Assembly: GCF_004379255.2 (NCBI RefSeq)
Contig: NC_056050.1
Span: 124,001 to 188,000, forward strand
DNA: 64,000 nucleotides
Reading direction: 5' to 3'
Origin: Salvia splendens
Taxonomy: Eukaryota > Streptophyta > Magnoliopsida > Lamiales > Lamiaceae
The position numbers were made by a program, and so were the translations under genes. Shown here piece by piece: positions 32,908 to 45,432 of the stretch. A model generated the notes under the pieces. That model ran no database searches. It was not told the DNA's origin and worked only from the letters and a program-made list of their open reading frames with translations. Numbering within the stretch: the stretch's first letter is position 1; the number at the start of each line of letters is the position of its first letter.

Positions 32908-33784
32908 TGTTCATATTTTACAAACCCATCCCACATCGGATGAATGGGGAAAGTTGGAAGGTGTATATAATTCCTGTCCAACCCCAATTAGTTTGAGGCC
33001 TTCTGGGAGTGACCCAAAAACAAATCCGTGCGGGCTTGACCCAAAGCGGACAATATCAAACTAAATGTTTGCAGTCGACGATCCTAACAAGTGGTATCAA
33101 AGCCCAGGTGGCTATGGGTTGTGCCTGGATGAGCCCCGGTTAGGGTCGGGCCCTGAAGGACTCAAAGTTAGAGTCGGGCCCAGGATGACCCAGGGGCCAG
33201 GGCTGGAACAACCCATGTTCGTGTCAACTGCGTTCCCGATGTGGGTCTCGGTTTGAAGGGAGGTTTTTTGGGTTACAAACCCATCCCACATCGGATGAAT
33301 GAGGAAAGTTGGAAGGTGTATATAATTCCTGTCCAACCCAAATTAGTTTGAGGCCTTTTGGGAGTGATCCAAAAATAAATCCGTGCGGGCTTGACCCAAA
33401 GCGGACAATATCAAACTAAATGTTGCAGTCGACGATCCTAACAAGTGGTATCAAAGCCCAGGTGGCTATGGGTTGTGCCTGGATGAGCCCCGGTTAGGGT
33501 CGGGCCCTGAAGGACTCAAAGTTAGAGTCGGGCCCAGGCCAGGGCTGGAACAACCCATGTTCGTGTCGACTGCGTTCCCGATGTGGTCTCGGTTTGAGGG
33601 GAGGTTTGTTGGGTTACAAACCCATCCCACATCGGATGAATGAGGAAAGTTGGAAGGTGTATATAATTCCTGTCCAACCCCAATTAGTTTGAGGGCCTTT
33701 TGGGAGTGACCCAAAAACAAATCCGTGCGGGCTTGACCCAAAGCGGACAATATCAAACTAATGTTGCAGTCAACGATCCTAACA
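32908..33784 (+). mobile_element. TRIM-type mini LTR retrotransposon with three LTRs (left copy)
   Basis: Three direct LTRs of about 180 bp (32908-33089, about 33267-33443, 33607-33784) alternate with two internal domains of about 170 bp. LTRs carry ACAAACCCATCCCACATCGG and end CGATCCTAACA. Right after LTR 1 and LTR 2 comes TGGTATCAAAGCC (33092, 33446), one base from the initiator-Met tRNA primer site, and a purine-rich GGGAGGTTT tract precedes the next LTR. No protein is encoded. LTR-inside-LTR-inside-LTR arises by unequal recombination or by insertion of one copy next to another. Confidence 0.8.
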
Positions 33785-33967
33785 TATCAAACCACAATTA
33801 AATTAACCACGCTTAAAGAATGGAATTATTTGTTCCAGGATTCAACATAGGTGTTGCATACATTCACAGTATATCTTCGTGATTGAATTACTGAAAATAA
33901 TTCTTCATTTAGTTAACCTTGTATATACATTTATTACTAACACAAGGCAGATGCATTCGATACTCTA

Positions 33968-36564
33968 GGAGTCGTTTGGTTAGCATGACAAATCATGTTA
34001 AATGTTATTATCATGAGTTAACCTGCTGTTTGGTTGCTTTGTTGATAACATGAGGCCCGATGTCGGCCCGTCAAAGCCCGAACTGTTCATCCAAATAACA
34101 TGTGTTTCGTATCAGCATTTGAGGCACCGATTATAATCATGCCTCGACTCCCGTGCCCGATACAGCATCAACATTTCCATTTGCCCTCTATACGTGATTT
34201 GAATTTTGGAAACACCTCCTCCAATAATTCATCCCCAAACCTTGTGTGAAACCACTGCAGACACACCCTACAATTGAAGCCAGAGATTGTTACAACACTT
34301 GAGGACTCCATACCCCCACGCACAAAAGGTAGGCCAAAATTGTTGTATTATTCCCCTCTATAACAATTTGGATCGGTGTTTGTATATGGTCACAAATGCC
34401 GTCTGAATTTTGCGTCCACATCCAGGGGGTCGGCGTTAGGGATCCGATTCGTCCACCGGAATCGGTCGACATAAACATCAGCAAGTTTTCGCCCAAATTT
34501 CAGACGGTTAGTTATTGATGCTCCAGTTCATAAACAATCGACTCTTTCCATTTGTGTTTTTATTTTTTACGTGCTTGATTTTCCAGATCTCCTTTTGTGC
34601 TTTATTTTTTTATGTGCTTGATTTTCCAGATCTCCTCTGTTCTTTATTTTTAGGTGTTGAGCTTTATTATTGCTAAGAATTTTTAATCTCTATTAGTAGT
34701 ATATTGGTTTATAGAAATGGAAGACCAGTTTCTCTGCAGAGTAAATAGTTCTCGTTAGTATGCACACAGAGTTTGTATTGACAAGTTTGTATCTGTTCAT
34801 AACTTGAGTTTGCAGCCAAATTTGAGTACGTGTATGTGCATCACATGACTGTGTATTCGTTAGTAAAGTGAGTCTTTACTGAATCTAGAGTTCTCTAAAG
34901 GCAATTTTATGTTTTTGTGCCCAATATTCATGAATTTCATTCTGATTTTGTAACATTTCCTTGGTAGTTGTAATTGAATTGCTCGTGATGGCCCGTATTG
35001 TTCGTGTACCCCCTTCCGTTAACCTGATGGTGGAAGATATACTTTTTTTGTTGCGTATTCAACAAATCATCATTCTGTACTTATACTTGAAAAGAACAAG
35101 GCGTTTTACACGTCGTGTAAGAAATCACCAAGTTAGGTATTCACTAATTGAGCGAATCCCTCCACAAGTGAGGCATATGAACAGGCTCACTGCAGTTAGT
35201 GATGTCGACTGTTTTTCGAACCTCCGTATGGATAGGAATGCATTTGGACGATTGTGTATTCTTTTAAGAGACCGTGGTGGACTACGGAATGGTCGATTTG
35301 TGTTTACTAGAGGAGCAAGTAGCAATTTTCCTAGGCATTTTAGCCCATCATAAGAAAATAGACCTTCTGGATTTGAATTTTCGTCGTTCGGGTGAAACCA
35401 TTTCTCACTATGTGCATCTTGTACTTAAAGCGGTACTCAAGTTGCATACAATTTTATTGCCTCGGCCTGATCCGGGTGACAAACAATTGTGTTGATCCAC
35501 GATGGCAACACTTCAAGGGTAATCTAACTTTAATTTGCACGATTTGCATTCAATTCTTGCAGTTTGTTGGTAGTAATATATTGTTTTCATAATGCTGGTA
35601 CCGAATTGCAAATAGGGTTTGTATTGGCCGCTTTGGACGGCACTTACATAAATGTGCTCGTAAGGACCTTAGACAAGCCACGATATCGCACGCGAAAGGG
35701 CCAAATCGCGACCACTACTCTTGCGCGTGTGACCGCAATATGAAGTTCTTATACTTTTTACCCGGGTGGGAGGGATCGGCGGGTGACTCTCGAGTGCTTA
35801 GGGATGCTGTCACTAGAGAAGGTGGATTGAGAGTTAAACAAAGGTGTAAGAACCGGATAACTGTGATTATTATAATCCTTGTAGTATTCATTTTATCTTT
35901 TTCCCATTATTTACACTAGCTAAATCCCCATCGTATGGTTGGCACTTGTATAGGAACTTTATTATCTATGTGATAATGGTACGCAAACAGTGAAGGATTC
36001 CTTACTCCGTATAAAAACGTGCGCTATCATTTGAAGGAATGGGGAGTCGGGACCCAGCGTCCGCAAAATGCACGAGAATTGTTTAATCTAAGGCATACTA
36101 GAGCTCGTAACATAATTGAGAGGGCCTTTGCAGTGCTAAAGATGAGATGGGGTATCTTACGAGTGCTACTTTCTATCCGATTAAGATCCAGATCCGGTTA
36201 ATCATGGCATGCTTCCTGCTACACAATTTCGTACGGGGTGAGATGCACAATGATCCAATTGAGCAACACGTTGACGGAGATACACAACCTCTGGTCGATG
36301 AGGAGATTCATGGTGACCTAGAATTCGTAGATCAAGTAGAGCCAACTTCAGAATGGAACCAAATGCGGGATGACTTGGCTAACTCCATGTGGAGTAATGT
36401 GTGTTTTTATGTGACTTTTCCAATTTAATTTGGTTAATTTTGCCTAGAATTGTCAGATTACATCTGTTATATAAGCAGTATCTTATTGTGAGGTTATTAT
36501 AAATAATTACATATTTTCTCAATGTTTTTTGTTTTGTAGCGAGCAATGTCGACGGAACTGAAGA
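33968..36564 (+). mobile_element. Harbinger element, left part only, truncated by the gap
   Basis: The same element that is complete at 52326-59225. Its left end (after CTA at 33965-33967) begins GGAGTCGTTTGGTTAGCATG and the sequence then follows the other copy until the N run. The break is exactly at the gap and not at an element border, which argues that the break is made by assembly. Confidence 0.85.
34988..36564 (+). pseudogene. Harbinger transposase, frameshifted and cut by the gap
   Basis: Same gene as 53348-54919. Many single-base indels, such as GTGTTTACTAG for GTGTTACTAG near 35300 and GATCCGGGTGAC for GATCCGGTGAC near 35470, break every exon. The last exon is lost at the N run. Indel density is higher here than 10 kb further left. 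Confidence 0.85.
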
Positions 36565-36658
36565 NNNNNNNNNNNNNNNNNNNNNNNNNNNNNNNNNNNN
36601 NNNNNNNNNNNNNNNNNNNNNNNNNNNNNNNNNNNNNNNNNNNNNNNNNNNNNNNNNN
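36565..36658. other. assembly gap (94 N)
   Basis: An unbroken run of 94 N between the two copies of the 18.3-kb repeat. Frames that cross it are meaningless. Confidence 0.99.
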
Positions 36659-36779
36659 TTGGAAGTGTCCACCATAGTGGCGGAAACAAATTTTTTGGGT
36701 TGTGGACAAAAAATTTGGGGCCATGAACAAATTTTGGGGCGGGGCTATTGGAGTGTCTACATTATAGTGGACACTATTA

Positions 36780-38264
36780 GAGCATCAACTATGGGACCGC
36801 CCCGCCTATAGCCCCGGCGGGGGTGGTCCCGGGGCGGTTTATAGTGGGGGACGTGTCCGCCCCCGGGGCGGACAACGGACAGGCTATGGGAAGGCAAGGA
36901 TGCGTCGGGCCGTCCGTTCGCCGCGCCTATAGGTAGGGGTGGCAAATCGTGCGTGTCGGGTCGTTATCGTGTCGACACGATAACGACACGAACACGATAA
37001 CAGCAAACACGAACACGACCCGTTAAGAAAACCTCAAACACGAACACGAACACGACACGAAATCCTCAGACACGAACACGACACGAACACGACACGAACC
37101 CATTAACGACACGAACCAATTCGGGTCAACACGACACGATAACAACACGTACACGAGATGACACGATAACGACTCGATAACAACACGACCTGATAACGGT
37201 TAAACCTATTAAAAATGAAAATAATAAGAATTAATAATATTAAAATATTATTTGTTAACGGATAACACGAACACGACACGAACACGTATTGTTAACGGAT
37301 AACACGAACACGACACGAACACGACACGAACACGACACGAAATTTTCGTGTCCTTAACGGGTCGACCCGATAAGGACACGAACCCAATAAGCTCTGACCC
37401 AAACCCATTATTTTCGTGCCGGTTCGTGTCGTGTTATCGTGTCGTGTCAAAATTGCCAGCCCTACCTATAGGCGTGCCGGCCATAGTGACCGGCGATCGG
37501 CGCGCCGACGGTCAACTCGTAAATTTTTTTTTATTTTTTTTATTACTTACCTCTATAAATACCACTCTCCACCCCCTATTTTCATCATTTTCACAAAATC
37601 CCTCCATTCAATCTCTACACTTTCACTCTCTACAAAATGCACGGTGGAGACGACGAATCACCCGGCTCGCAAGAATCGGGCTATGACGGCGATCCTTCAC
37701 AGCCGTCGGCCGGCTATCCTTCACAACCATCGGGGTATGGCGGATATCCTTCTCAGCCGACGGGATATGGCGGGTCTCCAGCTCAGCCGTGGATGTGGAG
37801 TCAATCTCCCCCGCTGTGGGCATCTAGCCCAAACCTACTTCCATCTCAGTCGTGGAGGTCTTCTCCAACGCCTGCACCTATTCAGCGAGGGAGGAGGAGG
37901 AGGAGGAGGAGGAGAAGAAGAAGAAGAAGAAGACGAGGAAGCCGACTTCGACACCGAGTAAAAAGTGGCGGAGTTTTTAGTTGTAGTTTATTTTAAATAT
38001 TCGTTGTATAATTTTACCCTTTTGCAATTCAACGAATATTTGGGTTAAATTACCTCGTTTTCCAATTATTTACATTGCGATGATTTTATTATACTTTATT
38101 GAAACAAAAAATATTTTAAATGAAAATTGATTATAAAATTTGGGGCTATTGGAAGTGTCCACTATAGTGGCGGAAACAAAATTTGGGGCTATGGACAAAA
38201 AACTGGGGCTATGGACAAAAACTGGAGCGGGGCTATTGAGGTGTCCGTCTTATAGTGGACACCC
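36780..38264 (+). mobile_element. Harbinger-type element B (right copy)
   Basis: Same as 18416-19905, with TTA at 36777-36779 and 38265-38267. The deleted ORF1 remnant starts at ATG 37637. Differences from the left copy are single-base indels. Confidence 0.65.
36934..37464. mobile_element. small hAT-type MITE rich in ACACGA repeats (right copy)
   Basis: CCTATAGG at 36926-36933 and 37465-37472 flank it. One A shorter than the left copy near the right end. Confidence 0.85.
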
Positions 38265-38267
38265 TTA

Positions 38268-38957
38268 GAGCATCTCCAATGGCGCCGTCGTCACCGGCAC
38301 CCCGATTTTTCGCGGACGCCGGTGCTGACGCCGAACCATTGCGAGCGGCGTCGGCGAAATCGGCGTCAAAATCGGCTTGCCCACGTCGATTCTTGGGCTG
38401 ACGCCGATTCTCACGCCGATCCTCACGGCGCCATTGTAGGCCCCCGGATCGGCGTCACACCGGCGTCAGATTTTATTTTTTTTAATTTTCGAAATACTAT
38501 ATATACGCGCTTTGGACATCATTTTCATTCACACCACTTGTTTTAAACGAGTACTCTCTCTATCTTAATTCTGTACAAGATCAACAACCGAGAAATGGAG
38601 AACACCAACGAAGGTACTCCAGTGACGACCGAGTCTCAGACTCCCCCGACTCCCGGGGGAGGGTCTCAGACTCGTAAATTTTAAATTCCCGGGGAGGGGT
38701 CTCAGACTCGTAAATTTTAAATTTAATAGTATTATTCAATTTTCTTGTATTTGTCTCGTAAATTAAATTTTATATGTTGCTACGATTGTAAATTAAATTA
38801 TATAATTGTTATTAGTGATGTGGATAGGCTATGGGAGGGCTATTGCATGTCCAGTTGCATGTTCAGATGATGTGACAGGAGGATTTTAGTGCTGATGATG
38901 TGACAGTGGCAAGACTATGAGAGGGCTATTGCATGTCCAGAACCACTGGAGATGCTC
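38268..38957. mobile_element. Harbinger-type MITE C (right copy)
   Basis: GAGCATCTCC ends with TTA at 38265-38267 and 38958-38960, the same as 19909-20599. Confidence 0.75.
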
Positions 38958-39161
38958 TTAGAGAATCATAAGAGATACCACTGGTAGATTCTGTAACGAA
39001 CAAGCTTACAAAGCTCAAACTCTCAAAAACTGCGACAAAGTACAGTTATCATAAATCCAACCCCCACAACCATAAAGAAAATAAAAAATCTACATCCCAA
39101 TATTCTGTTATCCTTAATCTTCATCACCACTCATTCCCATTTCCCACCCCCTTCCCATAAA

Positions 39162-42100
39162 ATGCCCTCCATTGCTTTAACTAGAACAGCGCCGCCAAGA
39201 CCGCCGTGCGTCAGCCTCTCCTCTTCCACCTCTCCATCCGCCTCCGTCGCAGCTCTTAGAAAAAGACCCAATTTTTGCTTCTCTCTATTGGGTTTCAAGC
39301 CGAAACGCTTCCATTTTCTGAAGCCATGTTCTTCACTAAGAGAAACCAAGAAATCACAGCAGCAAACACTCCCCAAGACTCCCAACACAGCTCCACAGAG
39401 CCTTAGGAGATCTTAAATTTCAACCCCAGGAGCGAGAATGATGAGAATAGGGACGGCGATGCGGCGGAGGAGGATGGCGGGCAGCGGAGACGACGCTGGC
39501 GCGATTAAAGGCACAATCTTGGCGGGACTTCTGCTTGTGGGCGTCGTTGGTGGATTTGGGGTTGTTGGGTATGTGTACAGAGAGCAGATCAATGCTTTCT
39601 TGACCCAGTTTTCTGGCTTCATGGAAGGTGGGATTGTCGAGTCTTGTTTGTTGTTTTCATAATTAGTAGTAATTGGTTTGTAGGCTCAAGATTGGATCTT
39701 TTGCTTGATATCTGGGGTGGGCAGAGAAATCTCAGCTCGAAGGGCTGCTGTAGAAATAAATCGTGAACAAATTTGGGGAAAATGAGGCTTTCTTGATTTA
39801 ATACATGCTTATGAAAAATGGGATTTGTCTGAAGATGGCATTGATGCATGCTAACTGGTTTCGTGTGGTGGAGGTTTGATAGATCATTGTTAACATTAGT
39901 TTGAGATGAGCATTGTGATTTAGTATTGGAATTTTTTGCTTTATGGGAGAGCAATCTCAGCCCTAATGGCTGTTGTAGAAAGAAACCGTTGACGAGTTTG
40001 GGGGAAATTGAGGTTTTCTTGATTTGACATATGCTTGTGAATAGCGAGATGTGTTTGAAGATGGCAATGATGCATGTGATTGGAAGTTTGATCATTGTTG
40101 TGATTAGTTTGAGATGAGCATTGTGATTCAGTATTGGAATGGGGATTACTTCAGATGGCCCTAAGTTAGATTCTTCACATTTAAATATACGAGGTTCAGA
40201 AATCAGAATACAAGAATTTGAATTTCAGATTGCAATTTTCATGTTATGCTCATTATTTACCAAATCAATATATTTCAATTACTTCTTGTAGTTGTTAAAT
40301 TTATGTGGCCTACTGTATTTGAATAATGACTAAGGGGTATTATTCCAATCCCATTAGTTTCATCTAGTTTTGTAGAAAATTGTGTTTATCAATTGTAAGG
40401 TACTTGTGTAGAATTAGCTATTGTTTGCTATAACTGACACTCTTCCATTCAAACTCTAGTTTCGTATACGGGCTATATGATCAGTTTCGTCTTTGAAAAT
40501 CTTGAATAAATCCACTCTATTGTTACCCCTCATCTGTTTGTTTAAAAAACGATGTATTTGGTTCTAATGTGTTGTTGTTTACTATTACAGGTTACGGTGC
40601 AGCTGGATATGCCCTTTTCGTTGCAGTTTATGCCGGGTTAGAAGTAAGAAACCAGATATCATGTTGAGCAAATTTGTTGCTTCTAACTACTTCAATGTTC
40701 GTTTCTTATGTTATCTTCATCTGCAAATACTGGCATCAAATCTTGATATATGTTATGGATGACTTTATTTGTTTGTTCGACTCTTGGAACCATCAGTTCC
40801 TGCACATGAATCAGTATCTGAAATTCAGAATGAATTGATGCAAGTTATTATTTCTGTGGTGGTAGATACTTGCAATACCAGCCATTCCATTGACTATGTC
40901 CGCCGGTCCTTCTTTCGGCACGTTACTGGGACCATTATCGTCTCTATTAGTGGCACAGTGAGTTTCAAATAGCTTGGATAGATAGAAAGGGTAATGCTGC
41001 AAACTGAGTATTAAGCCGTCTTACTTACATTTCAGGTGGCAGCCAGCGTTGCATTCCTAATTGCCAGATATTTTGCTCGTGAACGGATTCTAAAGCTAGT
41101 CAAAGGAAACAAGAAATTTCTTGCAATTGACAAAGCTATTGGGGAAAACGGTTTTAAGGTTGTTACTCTTCTCCGTTTGAGTCCGCTGCTTCCATTCTCT
41201 CTCGGAAATTACCTCTATGGACTTACAGCAGTCAAGTTCGTTCCATATGTCTTAGCAAGGTCAGCTCCTTCTTTTTCTTTTTCATGGACTTGTTTATGCT
41301 GTCGAAACTAATGCATTTCTTGGAAGTGAATGGGAAATGGCTCATAACTACGTACAATGAGTGTGATAATTGATAACGGATATTGTGTGTTCGACACATT
41401 ATACATATTCTTGTCCTATTTGACATTAAGTGAGAACGTACATTAGACCGAAACTTACATTAGCTAAGCTGCAATAATCTTCTAAGTAATTTAGTGATGT
41501 GAATATTGCTGATTAACTGAGAAATTATTGTAGATGAAATCAAACCTTAGCATGTTTGGGTCTATTATGAAGAATATAGCTTCTTCGACTTTTTCTTTAG
41601 CAGGCGGCATGTGATTTAAGTACAGTAACCTTTAACTATGTCTTGGCGCGAAGTCCTGTTCTTGCAGTTGGTTAGGTATGCTCCCTGGAACATGGGCGTA
41701 CGTGAGTGCTGGCGCGTTTGGTCGAGCAATACTTGTGAGTCTCTAACCTTAAGGGCGTTTATCTCTTTAATTTTTGTATCTCAGATGTGAAGTTTGCTCG
41801 TGTTTTCCCAATCCAAGATTTTGGGATTCTGCTCCTATTTTTTACTGACAAGGATAGAATCATACTGCAAACTATTTATCAACTATCTCCTAAAAATGTT
41901 GGAGTTGAAGATGGATTAATTTCTTCGTGCTTGTTCACGAGCTAACGACCCGACTTTTTGCTTGTCCAGCAAGAGGAGTCTGGGGTAGGAGGGTTAAGTG
42001 GAGGGAATGGTCAGCTGTGGACACTTGGGATCGGGCTATTAGTGACAGCGTTCACAGCAACGTATGTAACACGACTGGCCAAGGTAACCCTACTAAATTG

Positions 42101-42262
42101 TGGTCTATGGCTCAAGATCTGGATCCAAACACTACCAAAATTACAAATACGCCATTATACGAGCATGATTGACTCGGATAAGAGTGCTCTCTGATGGATC
42201 CCGACACGTCTGATACATGTGTTTGTGTTGTCATGCAGGATGCCGTGAAAGATATCGAGTAA
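39162..42262 (+). pseudogene. VTT-domain membrane protein gene, frameshifted in this copy
   Basis: Exons correspond to 39162-39627, 40591-40643, 40866-40957, 41036-41259, 41668-41734, 41970-42083 and 42239-42262. Exon 1 lost one base near 39411 (AGATCTT against AGATACTT), creating a TAA at 39414, and gained a G near 39480. Exon 3 is one base short (CACGTTACTGG against CACGTTTACTGG). Exons 2 and 4-7 match the intact gene at 20804. All the damage lies in the part nearest the gap, so sequence error is the simplest explanation. Confidence 0.8.
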
Positions 42263-45096
42263 AGAAGCATCAAAGTATTGATAGATGAACTGTAAATTGG
42301 GTACTAATTCATAAAAAAAAATGATGTACCACTCTCTCTATATATCTTCTCTTAAATAAGGGAGATAGATAAACTGTTCTGCCCTATGACTGTGTATCAT
42401 CATTTTTCCACATTACCTTTTTATTAGCATGAGGAGTCTTGGATGAGATTCACCTCAAGATTCGAAAATCAAATTCAATCAGATTATATATTTATTTAGT
42501 GCCTATTTGGTAGCAATCATATGATACCTATATGCACCATAAGTTAACATGGTTGATCCTAGATAGTGTAACAAGCAATGGTGTTTGGTGGAGTAAGATA
42601 GAATTCAAATAATGTGTGAAATGACTTTTATATCCTTGTGATTTTTTTTGGTGCTAAAGAGGGCCGTAGCCCTTTAAATTAAATTACGAATGTCTAACAA
42701 ATCTTGAGAAAGAAACACCAATAACATTTGCTAAAAACAATTTAACTACCTCTCTAGGTGGGAATTGAAATGAAAGAAAATCTACATGTAAACTAAGACT
42801 ATCTTTAGCGAACCAGTCAACTACCTAATTCTTTTTCCCTTGGTATGTATTTGATGTTGGCATGTTGCACTCCCAGTCTAATTGCATCATCCTATGTATC
42901 ACATGGATTAAGTCTCTTGTGGATTGTGGTTAATGATTTAGCTCCTAAATTAACACTTAATTAATTAAGCATATATATACTTAATTAAGTTGTAATTCAT
43001 AATTTTATTGGCATATTTAATAATATAATTTAAATTGTGATTTTATTAGCATCTTTAATACTAATTTATTGAAAAAGTAGTAATTGTTACTTCGTTGGTT
43101 TGGATGTGAATTTTTAAAGGTTTTTTTTAACCAATTTAGCTAATTAGTAATGAATAATAAATACTTAAATAATGGAGTAATTACTAATTGAAAATCTACC
43201 CAAATATAAAACCTTTACTTTTACACCAACTTCTTATTTTTTTTGGGCTTCAAGTTTTCATCAATCGTCTCCATTTAGCTTTGATGATAGGTACTCTCTC
43301 CCTCCCAATCCTCTCTCATCGGCTCCACGATCCGGACTGTTTTTTTTTTCTATGAACCATTTTGTCAAAAAATTGTAAATATGACACATGATAAAATGTA
43401 GTGCCATGAAAGATTTATAGGTCGGTACCAAACCAAAATTATTTGAATGGATGGCTTCATAATCTATAGTAATATCTGCCACTCAAGCATCTCCTTTGTG
43501 GATGCATTTGATTCTTTCTTAATTTGCTCATGATTATACCTAAAAAGTATAAATAGTGGTCATCCTATTGGCACGGAGTTGAGAATATATACATGGCATT
43601 TTTTTGCCCAACCCAAACCTAACAACATAATAAAAGATTTATATTGAAAGTAATATTAATTAAGTGGAAGAAGACGGACAAACTAATTGATTTATGCAAA
43701 CAAACACATCACTCATTTTACAAACATCTGTACGATCTCACTTTACAACACAACTATACATGACTCATTCTATATATGATTGTATGAGAATATAAAATAC
43801 AAATACTAGATTGTAACAGAAGATTTCGAACGTGCAATGTAGTCCTCGCTATCAAATTGAAGTATATACCATGATTGATGGGAATAAAAGAGACATGAGG
43901 GAAGGACCATTAAAACCACACATATCCATGTGATAACATGTGAGCCATAGCCCAATATTTAATTTTCTCACAGCATGTATATATATAACTTCAACACCAA
44001 TGTGCTAGATTTGAAAGCTGGTTTGTGGTCCTCTCCTCTCTACCAAATTCATATTGGATGAACTTTCTTTATATATAGACATTACATCAATTTTAGGATC
44101 TTTTTGTGATCACATCCTCTGTGTCCATGTCATGTGCTATTAGGATTGATTTTGATCTTGTTTTTATTCCATGCTGATAAGTTTTCGACAATCCTGATAA
44201 ACTCAACAGGTTTTGTTACGGGACAACTCATGATGTTCATATCGATCTATTATGGAAGGCACACAATTCATAATGAATTTTCGGAGTGTTGTTAACTACA
44301 TATGAGGAAGTGTAGATTAATCATAGCTAGTGTAATCAATACATTTTTTGTTGCTCGCCAAGTTATTAATAGTAAAATATAAAATCGCCTCTGTATTGAA
44401 GCTTATGGTATTAATATGAAAAGTAAAATGAAATACATATCATCTATTGATGTGATGCATGTCAACATGAAAAAAAAAGAGTTCTTGAAACTTGAGGTAT
44501 AAAAATCAATGCACAAATAATCACCACCAATGTATATCCACATAGAAAAGTTCACGATGACAAGCCTTATTCACTTTGATCAAAGAGTAACAATCACAAA
44601 ATTCCTCTCCTAACCCCCCTTCACGTGTGGGGCATGTGATGTAAGTGGTCACAACAATCTACACACATATATTTTCCAAACATTTATTGCATATGTGGTC
44701 TAGCTATAATAATAAAATTAATAATAATGCATGAGAATATTGTTCTCCCACTCCCAGATTCTCCAATATATATGAACTTTTGAAGAGAAAGAAATTGAAA
44801 AAGCCCACAATCAAGCAATAGATTCTCCTATATTAAAAAGAATGTAAGAAACATCCATATTGTTCGTGTACCAAACATAAAATTGTAATGGGTCCCACGA
44901 TATCTATCTAGGTTTTATTACACAAAACCCTATCAACATTACACATCTTTTTCATTCCAATATCCAAATTATCTCTCTTTCCCTCTCCCTCATCACACAT
45001 ATAAATACTCTTCCAATCCTCCACTTCAAAACATCACAATTTACTTCAACTTCTCCAAACACCATAATTTTTATTTCCAACCATATAAGTTGAGAC
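42263..45096. other. intergenic region, copy of 23905-26738
   Basis: Holds the same LINE-like remnant (about 42650-42890) and FPF1 promoter, with CTTTGATCAAAG at 44574-44585 and CACGTG at 44622-44627. Nothing new is seen. Confidence 0.5.
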
Positions 45097-45432
45097 ATGG
45101 CTGGCATCTGGGTTTTCAAGAACAACGGGGTTATGCAGCTCGTAGAGAACCCTGGGGCCGATTGCGCTGAGAGTAAGGGCGTCTCCAAGCGGAAGGTGCT
45201 GGTGCACCTTCCAACTGGGCAGGTGGTATCCTCGTACAAATCCCTCGACCAAATTCTTCGAAATTTGGGGTGGGAGAGGTACTACGGCGGTGACCCCGAC
45301 CTCTATCAGTTCCACAAACACTCCTCCATCGACCTCATCTCTCTCCCCAAAGATTTCAACAAGTTCAGCTCCGTTTACATGTACGACATCGTTGTCAAGA
45401 ACCCTAATCTCTTTCATGTCAGGGACATGTAG
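45097..45432 (+). CDS. flowering promoting factor 1-like protein (first tandem gene, intact)
   Basis: A single exon of 111 residues, the usual length for FPF1 proteins. It has [20 protein letters not shown] at the start, [55 protein letters not shown] and the typical end [20 protein letters not shown]1 proteins are small plant-specific factors that promote flowering and gibberellin-linked growth; their biochemistry is poorly known. The promoter has ATATAAATA about 100 bp upstream, with a G-box and a palindrome about 470-520 bp upstream. The paralogue lies 4.7 kb downstream on the same strand. This is the unbroken version of 26739-27073. Confidence 0.93.
   Translation: MAGIWVFKNNGVMQLVENPGADCAESKGVSKRKVLVHLPTGQVVSSYKSLDQILRNLGWERYYGGDPDLYQFHKHSSIDLISLPKDFNKFSSVYMYDIVVKNPNLFHVRDM

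Larger units (their letters stand above)
18295..36564. repeat. left copy of an 18.3-kb near-identical repeat next to a gap
   Basis: It matches 36659-54922 base for base except for mostly single-base indels in short runs. It starts inside the right end of element A and stops at the N run. Genes near its left end are intact (VTT gene). Those nearer the gap carry frameshifts (both FPF1 genes, transposase). See the finding on an unmerged contig overlap. Confidence 0.9.

Noticed and set aside
33065..33756. short frames in the TRIM region
   Set aside because: They consist of LTR and internal-domain sequence. TRIM elements encode no protein.
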